From Engraulis encrasicolus (lineage: Eukaryota > Chordata > Actinopteri > Clupeiformes > Engraulidae): a DNA stretch of 64,000 nucleotides. A model generated the notes under the pieces. The model saw nothing but the letters and a program-made list of their open reading frames with translations, searched no databases and was not told where the DNA came from. This document shows positions 1 through 10,962 of the stretch, in pieces; the first letter of the stretch is position 1; each line of letters starts with the position of its first letter. The position numbers were made by a program, and so were the translations under genes. The stretch lies in NCBI RefSeq assembly GCF_034702125.1, contig NC_085880.1:39130142-39194141 (forward strand). The letters are read 5' to 3'.

Positions 1-81
1 TCATAACATACATGCAAGGCTTCGTTAACTTATGGGTCACCTTGTTTTTTGTCAGTATCGAGAATTACCTTGCAGGATTTA

Positions 82-372
<291 letters not shown>

Positions 373-457
373 TCAGGAGGTAAAAATCAGGACACGCGTG
401 TTAAGAGAAGAGCCTATCGGAAGAAGAATAGGGAAATGGGATTACGAATAACTGGAG

Positions 458-603
458 GTGGCCCTGCCGTGGCCAAACGGTAGGGCACTCGTCTCCCATG
501 CGGCTGACCCGGGTTTGATTCCCGGCTCGGGTCCTTTGCCGGCCCTTCCTCATCTCTCTCTCCCCACTCGCTTCCTGTCACCACCTTCACTATCGAAAGA
601 TAA
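458..603 (+). mobile_element. tRNA-derived SINE
   Basis: The head has Pol III promoter boxes: an A-box-like TGGCCAAACGGTAGGGCAC and a B box GGTTTGATTCC with tRNA-like spacing. A CT-rich body resembling fish SINE tails follows. It is not a functional tRNA: no acceptor-stem pairing or CCA-end context is seen. Confidence 0.65.
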
Positions 604-812
604 GTGAAAGCCCATTGGGAAACTCCAACTCCCATTGTCATTGTGACACAGCACTCCACAGCACTTAAGTGTTCACTGCACACTGAACACAACGAAATTG
701 CATTGATGCTTCACCCGTGCAAGGGGGCAGCCCTCAATGGCGCCCCTGGGGAGCAGTGCGGCGGGACGGTACCATGCACAGGGTACCTCAGTCATGGAGG
801 AGGATCATAAAT
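604..812 (-). mobile_element. SINE copy, family also at 1108-1405 and 59573-59894, head missing
   Basis: It shares AAACTCCAACTCCCATTGTC, the GTGACACAGCACTCCACAGCA block, the TTCACCCGTGCAAGGGGGCAG block and the GGTACCTCAGTCATGGAGGA block with the other two copies. This copy stops before the tRNA-like head. Confidence 0.7.
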
Positions 813-1107
813 AAAGTAAAAAATACCAAAAAAATAACTGGAGGTGCAGCAGCATCTTTCTAATCTGTAAATAAATAAACAAACACAAACAGCAATAAAG
901 AAAGTAAAAGGTCAGTTCCCCCTCGTTCCCACTCTTTTTTGTCAGAAACGCATGGACAATAAATAGAAAGCAAACATTTAAGTCCATTAACTGAGGATGC
1001 TGAAGACAGAATCGCAGGACAATCTGAGGGCCCAAAATGAGCTTAAATGTGCCCAAAATAAGCTTACAGCATACCGTGCAATATGACAAGACACAGCAAT
1101 ATACGTG

Positions 1108-1405
1108 AAGTGAAAGTGAAAGCCTAACTGGGAAACTCCCACTCCTATTGTTATTGTGACACAGCACTCCACAGCACACAAGTGCACACTGCGAAATTGC
1201 ATTTATGCCTCACCCGTGCAAGAAGACAGCCCCCAATCCCCCCCAAAAGGAGCAGTGCACCGGAATGGTACCATGCTCAGGGTACCTCAGTCATGGAGGA
1301 GGATGGGGGACAGCACTGGTTAATTACTCCCACCCCCAAAGCTGGCAGATTGCACCGGCAACCTTTGGGCTACAAGTCCAACGCCCTAATCGCTTACCTA
1401 TAAGC
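1108..1405 (-). mobile_element. tRNA-derived SINE, same family as 59573-59894
   Basis: It is collinear with the copy at 59573-59894. The B box read on the minus strand is degenerate. It sits in eef1a1 intron 1 beside three other SINEs. Confidence 0.7.
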
Positions 1406-1451
1406 CATCGTGGACTGTTTATCAGATCATTTCAGCATGCCTGACATCCAA

Positions 1452-1690
1452 TTGGCCAATTTGGATTGGATCCAATTTTGGTCACCTAGGGGAAATTCTT
1501 TCTCTGCACTTTATCCATTTGGACTAGTGAATCACATTGAAGTACACACACTAGTCCGTAGCAGTGGGCTGCCTGCTGAGCGGCACCCGGGGAGCAGTGT
1601 GAGGGTTAGGTGCTTTGCTCAAGGGCATTGAACCGGGAACCCTTGGGTTGCCAACCCAGTGCTCTAACCACTGAGCCACGGCTGCCCCTT
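1452..1690 (-). mobile_element. tRNA-derived SINE, same family as 46587-46850
   Basis: Minus-strand reading starts with GGGGCAGCCGTGGCTCAGTG (A-box region), then GGTTCCCGGTTCAATGCCC (B-box region), and ends near TTCTTTCTCTGCACTTTATCC. The plus-strand copy at 46587-46850 matches along its full length. Confidence 0.8.
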
Positions 1691-1705
1691 GCATCCTTCG
1701 GCAAA

Positions 1706-1927
1706 TACAGTACATTACACTGAGCTGAAGCTTTTATCCAAAGCAAAATACAGTCAGTTATTTTACAGGGTATTGGTTACAGTCCCTGGAGCAATGTGGG
1801 GTTAGGTGCCTTGCTCTGGGGCACTTCAGCCATGGGTGGAGGTGTAGGGAGAGGTAAGAGTGGGATTCAAACTTGCAACCTTCTGATCTCAAGTCCACCT
1901 CCCTAACCATTAGGCCAAGGCCACGGC
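1706..1927 (-). mobile_element. V-SINE/HE1-like element
   Basis: Minus strand: a tRNA-like head, the central GGCACCTAACCCCACATTGC block, then a tail with AAAGCTTCAGCTCAGTGTAA, the L2/Maui-type tail of fish V-SINEs. Sister copies are at 44156-44725 and 61277-61861. Confidence 0.75.
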
Positions 1928-2090
1928 CAGGGGCGCTGCCAGAAATTCTGGGCCCCATGAAAGATTCGAATTTTGGGCCCCCTTTAAGGGCCCCTCTCAG
2001 TGCTTGGGCCCCCTTAAGGGCCCCTATCAGTGCTTGGGCCCTTAGAATCTGTACCACTTTCCCCCCCCTAGCGGCCCCCATGGCCACGGC
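1928..2090. mobile_element. Repeat fragment rich in GGGCCC
   Basis: Begins CAGGGGCGCTGCCAGAAATT and holds two tandem units of about 37 bp (GGGCCCCTYTCAGTGCTTGGG). It looks like one end of a hAT-type element; no matching second end was found. Confidence 0.4.
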
Positions 2091-2203
2091 TGTACGTATG
2101 TTCCGACGTTCTTCTGCACATACAGTACATTTCATCCTGACAGCAGTCTGCTTTGACAGGGGGTGCTGCAGTTTGCAACGGCATGCTTGTAGTATATTGG
2201 GAC

Positions 2204-2581
2204 TAGGGGTGGGCGATATGGCAAAAAAGTTGTATCACGATATTTTAACATGAAATCACGATTTCGATTTTTTATCACGATCTTCCATCCAAAAAATAAA
2301 AACAACAAAAAACAACTTTCATATACTTGCAATTTGTAATTTGCAGTCAATAAAATGTTAACACACTGATCACACTCTCATAAAGTGTACAATTGGAATA
2401 CAATAATGTAAAGAATAAAGTGAAGACAACAACAAAAGTGAGAAAACGTCACTCTGATACTGATAATAAACATCCTCACTGCAAGACGATCTATACGATT
2501 TCTCCACTTTGGCAGATTCGAGAAGATCTTTTACTCAATATCGCGATTCACGATATAATATCGTCATATCGCCCACCCCTA
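2204..2581. mobile_element. hAT-type MITE nested in 2198-2787
   Basis: Termini TAGGGGTGGGCGATATGGC and CATATCGCCCACCCCTA are inverted. The 8-bp target duplication ATTGGGAC is perfect (2196-2203 and 2582-2589). No transposase ORF is present. Confidence 0.85.
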
Positions 2582-2654
2582 ATTGGGACCCACTAGTTTG
2601 ACGCCCTTTTGGTACCGTCACATGGCAATCAAACATTTCAAACAAGAAATGTAG

Positions 2655-2735
2655 GGCTAGGGTTAAGGTTAAGGTTAGGGTTAGGTTTAGGTTTAGGTTT
2701 AGGATTATAAGGTTAAGGTTTGGTTTAGGTTTAGG
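2655..2735 (+). repeat. Telomere-like (TTAGGG/TTTAGG)n interstitial tract
   Basis: Runs of GGTTAAGGTTAGGGTTAGG and GGTTTAGGTTTAGG lie within the MITE at 2198-2787, so the tract is part of a transposon and not a chromosome end. Confidence 0.7.
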
Positions 2736-3668
2736 GTCGTATGACATAAGCGTAAGTACCGAAAGGGCGTCGAATTAGTGAGTCCCGTAGTATATGGCTG
2801 AGGCAGACTAGACTAGCACCATGGACAAGGACACACACAGACACAGTGCAGCAGCCTATTGCACAGCATCCAGCCGGAGCAGTGCTGTATACTGCAGCCT
2901 GCAGTGCTCTATGTTGCTGCAGGAGGGTTCTCGGGGGGAGAACAAACAGGAGGACGAATGGCACACACAGACGGACCTCAGGGTCTGGTCCACATGCGGC
3001 CCGGACACGGCCAGACGCAGCTACGGCTCTGAAGATAGAATCGAATGTTACATAAGCCAGGGCTTTGGTCGCGTGTCTCTCTTCTCTTTAGGTCTGCTCA
3101 TATATCAGTGACAGGACATACGTAAACAGTATATACCAGACTACAAGTATACTATAGCCTCTGTAGACTAGGCTACCTTCCCATCTCCTGCAGTCGGTCA
3201 ACAGACGATTTCATTTACAACCAGATAGCAAAAAAAAAAAACTGATACAACAGCCCAAGATCACGTCATGACCAAAAAATACCTGTCTCAACCAGTGCCT
3301 GCTCTCCATCCCTCTCTCTCTCTCCTTGGCAAGCACGCCCCCCTCCCCTCGGCTTGTGCCAAGCTGCCAGGCGGGCAAACATCCCCCGTGTTGTTGTTTT
3401 TTTTGCAGGCGGCAGCAGGGGCAAAGCCCAGCATCGTGATACCAGACCAGACAAGTCAGACAGTATGGATGCAAGAGAGTGAGTGACTATTCTAAGTCTG
3501 TGTCTGTCTGTCCCTGCATCACTTCACTTCACTTCGCCTGCCGTGCCATGTCTGGACTCCGGGCTCAGGAGGACCACCATTTTCTGTGCTGTTCTGGAAA
3601 GTAAAGACGCAGCCATTTCTGAAGATCCACTGCAGTAGCATGCACCCTCGGCAGCCCAGTCAAGGCAA

Positions 3669-3669
<1 letters not shown>

Positions 3670-3737
<68 letters not shown>
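3670..3737. repeat. (GA)n microsatellite
   Basis: About 34 GA units with one interruption, in eef1a1 intron 1. Confidence 0.95.
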
Positions 3738-3742
<5 letters not shown>

Positions 3743-4472
3743 GAGAGACCAGGGAAGGGGAGGGATGCCAGCATTGCGGTCCAATCTGTTAACAAAGCCA
3801 CTCTGAAACATCTAAAAACCAAGCAGACCTTATTATCAAGGTGCGCATCATAAACCAAAGCAGAGACTCTCTGAGCATGACATAAACATTGCACCTGTTT
3901 TTCTGACATGCCAGTCAGGACAGTGAGGCAGGTGACAATGTATTCACTAAAGACAGCAGACATTGGTATTGAGGCTGGATTTACAGGTGACCCTACTGTA
4001 CGACTAACCTCCTTTCCACGGCTTAACTAAAGTGCCGTGCGGGCTGTCAATGTTAAGATTATCTAACCAGCAGCAATAATTGTATGCGACAACGCAGCCA
4101 TCTACGCGCATTCCGATGTACAAGGCCTGGACACGCTTGTCACCAAATGCTTCAAAGTCGAGAGAGACTCGGGCTCACGGGCTCAAGTTGTTTACTCAGC
4201 CATTGCGACAGGGACCCGTCGGGTATCTAGGGGATTTAATCGCGCGATTGCTGCGTCCCTGCAAACGGCGCCATGTTCTCTCATCTGAAGTTAGCGAATG
4301 ATACCCACTTCAATGTCGGCTCACAGCATCACTGCAGTCAAGACTTTATGCCTTTGACATTTAATTATCCCCACAACCCGGTCTCGACGACAGACTGACA
4401 ATTAAGTCTCGCAATAACACAATGTAACGCCAGCAATTCATGTTAAGAGGTGACATGCATGGAAGACTTTAC

Positions 4473-4515
4473 CTGTGCTTCGTTTGATGATACCCGCTCG
4501 CCGCAAAAGAAGAGG
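4473..4515 (-). other. eef1a1: Probable noncoding exon 1 of eef1a1 (5' TOP leader)
   Basis: Read on the minus strand, a pyrimidine tract CCTCTTCTTTTGCGG is followed by a short leader ending CGAAGCACAG and a donor gtaaag at 4472. This layout, a 5' terminal oligopyrimidine start and a short exon ending in CACAG before a long first intron, is that of vertebrate EEF1A1 exon 1. TOP leaders couple translation to mTORC1/LARP1. Exon 1 would splice over 4.1 kb to the acceptor at 372-371. The start site is inferred from the TATA spacing. Confidence 0.7.
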
Positions 4516-4536
4516 CTGAGCTGTGTTTGTGATCCG

Positions 4537-4542
4537 TTTATA
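4537..4542 (-). promoter_or_regulatory. TATA box of the putative eef1a1 promoter
   Basis: TATAAA followed by CGG, read on the minus strand, lies about 27 bp upstream of the CCTCTTCTTTT start at about 4515. This is the canonical TATA-to-start distance. The flanking sequence (CCCCTCCCTTCCAG upstream) is a C-rich proximal promoter. Confidence 0.65.
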
Positions 4543-4549
4543 TTTCTGG

Positions 4550-5824
4550 AAGGGAGGGGGAGAGGAGTTGCGCAAATACACGCTACACTTTTGCGCCCAG
4601 TAGAGGCAGCATCACTTGTAGGCCTAATGGGGACGTCACATGGGTATTATATTAATGCTCCCCAGGACATTGGTAGACACACTCGTGTATTTGTTGACAG
4701 GCTATGGCATGTAAGGACAGGTGTCTTTATCCTTCACCGCCGTAGCCTATTTTGTTACTTGACATTTTTGTAACGGGCTCATGTCATAAAGTCAACGGTT
4801 CCATATTTCTAAATATAAAATATGATATGATTAATGGTTAGCCTATAACTCAGCAGTAGGCCTAGGCTAGCCTATATGAAATTATTGTCGTCGCCCCCCC
4901 CTCCACCCATATATAATATCAGGACCTAAATGTTTGTCATTACATGATTTATACTGTAACTCAAGTCAACAAATGTTAAACATTATTTGATATAGGCCTA
5001 CAGAGTAATATGAATCATGAATATGAAAATAATTGCAATTTTCATATATTAGATACTTCTCATTACATGAGTTATTTTGCAACACATCATCCTATTATGT
5101 GATAACTTATAAGCCTACAGGTAGACCAGTGAATGATATGAATCATGATTGTGACTCAGTAATACATGAAAATGATTTCTATTTATATTAAATATTTCTC
5201 ACTACATGAATAATATTGCAACATCATGTAATTATATTTTCACCTAGGAGGTAATGTTTTTGGTCTGTTTGTTTGTTTGTCTGTCAGCAGGATAACTCAA
5301 AAACTAATCAACGGATTTGGAAACTTTGTGGAGTTGTTAGTAGCCTAATGACCCAAGGAACAAGTGATTAAATTCTGGTGGTGATCGGGATCACGAACCG
5401 GAACCAGGACCTATTTTAAGATTTTTCACCATTGCTGGCCTATAGACCTGCTCAGAGTCGACGTCCTCATGAATGCGTTGCGCATCGTTGACTCAAACAC
5501 ACCAGAGATATTGTAGCCTAAGGATATTACAGGAGACTCCTCTTTTCTGGGTGGTACTGCACTCTAGGGGGAGTGCAGACTCCATTCAGAAAGAACAGGC
5601 TGCTGTGCTCAGAGTCGTATCTCGACAGCGGCCACTAGCAGAACTGCAGGCATGGGTAAAATCGGGAGTGGTGATTCTGTATGTAATACTGGGTGACAGT
5701 GCAGACACTAAAGAGAGAAAAACTGCCGTTCTGAAGCGTGTATGTTGCTAAAAAATAGAGATTCCGAAAAGTACACATGAGAGGGAAGAGGCTGTTCCAG
5801 AGGCATAGGAGATGTTTGTTGTTA
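4550..5824. other. Intergenic region upstream of eef1a1
   Basis: AT-rich sequence with no exon seen. At about 5236-5420 there is a fragment of a common fish repeat (CTGTCAGCAGGATAACTCAA block); a related short piece with CCTCCTTGGCGGAGGT lies at 57599. Otherwise nothing recognisable. Confidence 0.4.
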
Positions 5825-6137
5825 AGCGGCGTACACACACAAAGCTAGCTTTTCGCTTGCTCGCCTACTCGCCACTCTTTCATGGAACGTTCGCTGAAAG
5901 TTCCCGCCGCTTTAACTGCCAATGAACAGGCGAGAAGTACCAAACTCTGCATTCCAATTGGTTACTCGCTTACTCGCCTCGCTCGAAGATAAAATATTTT
6001 CAACTCGGGATCCGCCCACATTGCATCGCTTCTACAGTACTCGCCTACTCGCCTGCGAGTCTCGCTGGAACACATAGACATTCTACTGACTTAATTCGCT
6101 GAACGAGTAACTAGTAGCGACGTGTGTGTATGGCCCT
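5825..6137. mobile_element. PIF/Harbinger-like MITE, family also at 45110-45432
   Basis: Ends AGCGGCGTACACACAC and GTGTGTGTATGGCCCT are inverted and flanked by TTA on both sides. It is alignable in reverse orientation with the copy at 45110-45432, including the ATCCGCCCACATTGCATCGC block. Confidence 0.75.
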
Positions 6138-6339
6138 TTACAATACATTAAACTACTGACTGGCCTGATGACATCGCCAGGAATACCCGTGTCCGTGGTG
6201 CCCACTGCATATCCGAGGTTAGCGCGAGCATCCGTTATCTTACCTGTCGAGTCTGTACAAGTGAACGGAGCATGGACAATTTTGAGGCAGCGGTGCGCAC
6301 GCAGCCAAATTACGTCATACCTGTTTACAAACTCTAAAG

Positions 6340-6675
6340 CAGGGGTGTGCAATTATTTTGGCCCGAGGGCCGCATTGGGTTTAGAATATTGACCGAAGGG
6401 CCGGGTGCCACAGACAACTCACCCGTGTCAATAATAAAACAGTGTACGCTGACATAACTTGGCAGCAATTATATTCCTGCACATTGTAATTAAATGTATT
6501 TAGATGAAGCCTATGTCTTTGGTCAATACTCATGTTTTAGGTAGCATTTTAAGAATGTTGAGTAGCCGTTTGAATTTGGATTTAAAAGTTGTCTTTCTTG
6601 CAAAGGCTCTGGGGGCCACATGAAATGGCTCAGGGGGCCGCATGTGGCCCCCGGGCCTGAGTTTGCCCACGTCTG
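6340..6675. mobile_element. hAT-type MITE
   Basis: Begins CAGGGGTGTGCAATTATTTT and ends GTTTGCCCACGTCTG, with a perfect 8-bp duplication CTCTAAAG on both sides (6332-6339, 6676-6683). Subterminal GGCCGCAT blocks are typical of Charlie-like hAT derivatives. Confidence 0.85.
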
Positions 6676-7713
6676 CTCTAAAGGGGTCTATAAATCTAGA
6701 CGCCCCTAGTGACCACAAATTGCATTGCGGGACAGGGCAAAACATTCCACTTTCTAACTCCACAAAAAGAAGGCAAAAAGACTTAAAATGAAAATAGGGT
6801 GTAACATCAAATGTTCCATCAAGCAGCTTCCTTGGCAGAGGTCTGCGCTCTCTGAGTGCTTCTAGTTATAATATATTTGCAAGTGATATGTGGAAATGAC
6901 AAGCAGTATTTGCAGCATCTTCATATACTGCAAAATATTGAACAGTATATTGCAGGATAGTATTGTTTTAGGGGTGTAAATCACAGCCTTCATGACGATA
7001 CGATACGGTATCGATTTCTTAAATCAGGGATTCGGGTTTTTTTTTTCGATACTTAAGAATTCCCCACGATACAATGTATAGACAGGTCATCAGTTGGGAA
7101 AATTAGGCCTTTCGTCCTACCGCACTTTTCTCTGTGGATTACTGACCAGAAGCCCTATTGGAAGAAATTGAAACATGGGGCCACGTCAATTTTTGCTCAG
7201 AATTCAATATGGCCGCCATTTTCCAAAATGACTTGTTTTCATGCGTTATTACATTGTACTATAAGGTGATATTCATGAACGATGAACTACTTTCAGCACT
7301 ATTCTGTCCTATTTCCTTACATACATGTTTACAAAGGTTGACTAAACTAAAAGAAATGAAAATGAAGTTGGACACCTTGCAATATCCAAAGGAAAGTGCT
7401 GAAAATAATGATTGAAATGCACATAGAGTCTATGGCTGCTAAAATTAGGCCTATTGTCCTGTCAGGTTTTTCACAGTGGATTACAGACCAGAAGGCCTAT
7501 TGAAAAAGATGAAAACTTGGGGCCATCTAGGTGCTCCAAAATTCAAAATGTTCTCTGTTTTTCAGAATGACAGACTTCCACACATTTTCTCAATACTGTA
7601 AGGCCATAATTATCAATAAAGATAACCTATTTTCAGTTAAATTGTCTCCTTACAGATGTGAGTATAAAAGTTGTCTAGAAAAAGGCATGAATGAATGAAT
7701 GAATGAATGAATA

Positions 7714-9471
7714 CAGGGGGTGGACAAAATAACTGAGACACCTTGCTGTCTCGGTCAAAGATGCAAAGATACTGTGGCTCCGTGGTGGATCAAATGTTCT
7801 TTTTTGCCATCAGTCTCACTGTTGCTGGGAAGAAACTGTTGAAAAACCTTGCTTTTCTGGTAGGAATGCTGTCCGCTCTACTGTGTCTCAGTTTGTATGT
7901 GCAGTTCTTGTGTTTGAGCAGAGAGTTAGCTGGATGGAGTGGGTCTTTAATGATTCTCTCTGCTCTTCTATGGCTGCGCTGTACATATATGGAGTCAATG
8001 GAGGGAAGTGTTGTGCCTATAATCCTCTCTGCAGTCTTGATTATTCGTTGCAAAGACTTCCTTTCAGCCTGAGTGATGTTGCCATACCAGACAGTGATGC
8101 CTGTTGTGAGGATGCTCTCTACAAGTCCTCTGTAGGCCTGGGTAAGAGGGCGGTAGTTCAGTCCAGCCTTCCTAGGCATCCTAATAAAGTACAGCCTTTG
8201 CTGGGCTTTTTTCACGATGGATGTGGTGTTCAGACTCCAGCTCAGGTTTGATGTTACTTGGATGCCTAGGAATTTATGACTTTCAGCCCTCACCACCTCT
8301 GTCCCTTTAATGTGCAGAGGCTGTAGGGGAGGAGGATGTTTTCTAAAGTCCACTATAATTTCCCTCGTCTTGTCTGTGTTGAGGATGAGGTCGTTTGTCT
8401 CCCCATAGTCAATGATGTAGTTCACAACAGACCTGTATCCTGACTCGTCCCCTTCTTTAATGAGCCCCAGGATGGTAGTGTCATCAGCATATTTGATGAT
8501 GATGGTGTTGTCATGGCTTGAGAGAAGGTCATGGGTATACAGTGTGAAGAGTTTAGGACTGAGGCAGCATCCTAGTGGAGATCCCGTACTGACTGAGCTC
8601 AGAGGACACCCACCCCCCCATTCTCACCACCTGTGGTCTCTCTATAAGGAAGTCCAGTATCCAGTTACAGGTGGGAGTTGGGAGGCCAAGGACTGTCAGT
8701 TTCTCAATCAGCCTGCCTGGGTGGATGGTATTGAAGGCAGAACTGTAGTCCAGGAAAAGCATTCTGACATACGCTCCGCTACTCTCCAGGTGCTCCAGTG
8801 TGTGATGTAAAGCTATTGCTACTGCATCATCCACTGATCGGTTGGGACGGTAGGCAAACTGAAAGGGGTCAGTAGTGTCCTGGACTGTATAATTTATATG
8901 GGCTAAGACCAGTTTTTTCAAGGCACTTCATGGCGACTGATGTAAGTGCCACAGGCCTGAAGTCATTAAGAGTTTTTGTGTCTGGTCTTTTTGGAACTGG
9001 TATAATAGTTGATTTTTTTTTAAAAATATGTGGGACAACTGCTTGAGATAAAGATGAATTAAAAATGTCTGTATACACACCAGCCAGTTGTTCACTGCAG
9101 GCCTTCAGCACTCTGGGGGGAACCCCATCTGGTCCAGTGGCTTTGTGGGGGTTTACTTGCTTCAGGACTTTCAGGACTTGTGTGTGAGTCACCTGGTGGG
9201 CTGTGAGGGTTGAGTCGCAGGGGACAGGGGACAGGAGACAGGAGACTTGCTGTCTCGGTCAAAGATGCAAAGATACTGTGGCTCCGAGACTTGCTGTCTC
9301 GGTCAAAGATGCAACAGTTACACAGAATTTCTGTGCTCATTGAACCTTCACACTTCACTCTACTGGTGCAATGTGCCATTAATGAAGATTGACCAACAGG
9401 CTGGTCCACTTGAGCCATTAAACTTCCAACACTAAAATGATAGGTGTCTCAGTTATTTTGTCCACCCCCTG
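7714..9471. mobile_element. Mariner-like MITE carrying a LINE fragment
   Basis: Ends CAGGGGGTGGACAAAATAAC and GTTATTTTGTCCACCCCCTG are perfect inverted repeats flanked by TA, as in Tc1/mariner elements. The interior is split by a LINE fragment (about 7785-9244). Confidence 0.85.
7785..9244 (-). pseudogene. LINE reverse-transcriptase fragment (L2/Rex1/jockey group), disrupted
   Basis: Minus-strand frames read KATGPDGVPPRVLKAC, then FRPVALTSVAMKCLEK, then DPFQFAYRPNRSVDDAV and FLDYSSAFNTI, then TREIIVDFRKH, FLGIQVTSNLSW and RLYFIRMPRKAG. These are the fingers/palm and thumb of a non-LTR reverse transcriptase. The frame is broken between about 8425 and 8553 and again near 8870-8925, and the FADD catalytic block is damaged. 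A duplication of about 41 bp (CTTGCTGTCTCGGTCAAAGA...) flanks it at 7743-7784 and 9246-9287. Confidence 0.8.
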
Positions 9472-9566
9472 TATCTTGCCACTTTGAAATATCCAAAGGA
9501 ATGGTGTCAAATCATTGAATCTCACAAACACAGTGGACTGCTGAAAAAAGGCATATTGTCCTGCCA

Positions 9567-9975
9567 AACTGTGTGTGTGTGTGTGTGTGCGCGCGTGCGC
9601 TTGTGTGTGTGTGTGTGCGTGCGTGCGTGCATGTGTATGTGTGTGTGTACGTGTGCCTGAGTGCCTTTTTCTGAAGTGTGTGTGGCCAATGTGGTTCTTT
9701 ACATACACTGACATAGACACAGTAGACCGGGTGAGTCAGGGGGGTTGAGCGTGGGGGGCAGAATAGTGGGGGGTGAGTGATGGGTGGAAGGGCAGAGTAG
9801 CATGGGAAGGATGAGTGAGAGAGTTGGGGGCAGAATAGTGTGTGTGTGTGTGTGTGTGTGGGGGGGGGGGGGGTGGGGGGGGGGAGGGAGGGGGTGGAGG
9901 AGGCAGAATAGTGTGTGGGGGAAAGACACTGTAGAGCAGGGGAAAGATGAGCGGGGGATACGCGCGCGCACACAC
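9567..9975. repeat. GT-, G- and CA-rich low-complexity block
   Basis: (GT)n at 9571-9590 and 9839-9860, a G-rich run at 9860-9893, and a CGCGCACACACG end. It occupies the loop of the inverted repeat at 6969-10954. Confidence 0.85.
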
Positions 9976-10962
9976 GCACGCACACTCAACCTTGCTTTAT
10001 GCAAAAAATGTAGGCCTGAAAAACTTTTGGTCAGAAATCTAATGTGAAAAAGTTTGGCAGATCAACAGCCTTTTTTCAGCAGTCAACTGTGTAAGTGTAA
10101 TTCAATCATTTTCTGACAACAATCTTTAGGATATTGTCTATAGGAAATTTGCATCTTTCTGTTGCCAACCTTTGTACTCACGTCTGTAGATAGGAGATTT
10201 CAATGAAAATAGGTTACCTTTATTGATAATTATGGTCTTACAGTATTGAGGAAAATGTATGAAAGTCTGCCATTCTGAAAAACAGAGAATTGAATTTTGA
10301 ATTTTGGAGCACATTTGAGATGGCAACCAGCTGGAGAATCTTTTTCAGTAGGCCTTCTGGTCTGTAATCCACTGTGAAAAACCTGACAGGACAATAGGCC
10401 TAATTTCCGCAGCCATAGACTCAATCATTATTTTCAGCACTTTCCTTTGGATATTCCAAGCTGGCCAACTTTATTTTCATTTCTTTTAGTTTAGTCAACC
10501 TTTGTAAACATGTATGTAAGGAAATAGGACAGAATAATGCTGAAAGTAGTTCATCGTTCATGAATATCACCTTATAATACAATGTAATAATGCATGAAAA
10601 CAAGTCACTTTGGAAAATGGCGGCCATATTGAATTCTGAGCAAAAATTGACGTGGGCCCATGTTTTAATTTCTTCCAATAGGGCTTCTGGTCAGTAATCC
10701 ACAGAGAAAAGTGCGGTAGGACGAAAGGCCTAATTTTCCCAGCTGATGACCTGTCTAATGCGATTCGGTTCGATTCGCTTTTTTCCAATTACTTTTCCAC
10801 TACTATTGTGTTATGGAGCTAGGGCATTGCACAGGGGCCAGCGATTCGATTCTTTTCGATTCTTAAGAATGCCCCACGATACGATGCGATTCGATTAACT
10901 CGCCGGCCGATACTTCCGATACATCGATACATTTCGATTTTATTTACATCCCTATATTGTTT

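Larger units (their letters stand above)
2198..2787. mobile_element. hAT-type MITE interrupted by a second MITE
   Basis: Inverted termini GGGACCCACTAGTTTGACGC and GCGTCGAATTAGTGAGTCCC pair. An 8-bp duplication TAGTATAT flanks it (2190-2197 and 2788-2795). A second element (2204-2581) is inserted six bases inside the left end. The internal part carries degenerate TTAGGG/TTTAGG repeats (2655-2735). Confidence 0.75.
6969..10954. mobile_element. Large inverted-repeat (foldback) hAT-type element with nested insertions
   Basis: Termini TAGGGGTGTAAATC and TTTACATCCCTA are flanked by a perfect 8-bp duplication TATTGTTT (6961-6968, 10955-10962). Long inverted arms (about 7070-7690 and 10110-10760) include matched blocks such as GGAAAATTAGGCCTTTCGTC and its complement. 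The left arm carries a mariner-like MITE (7714-9471) and the centre is GT/G-rich low-complexity DNA. No element-encoded transposase is seen. Confidence 0.8.

Noticed and set aside
458..603. Possible tRNA gene
   Set aside because: A and B boxes are present but no cloverleaf closes; it has SINE body and tail. The same applies to 46587-46850, 59573-59894 and 61277-61861.
2655..2735. Telomere or fusion point
   Set aside because: The TTAGGG-like tract is inside a MITE with target duplications.
7158..7415. Conserved small ORFs at 7158-7415 and 10421-10678 (same peptide on opposite strands)
   Set aside because: They are the two arms of one inverted-repeat element; identity reflects the palindrome, not selection on a protein.
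9510..9985. His/Pro- and Thr-rich ORFs near 9500-10000
   Set aside because: They come from GT/G-rich low-complexity DNA in the loop of the inverted repeat.
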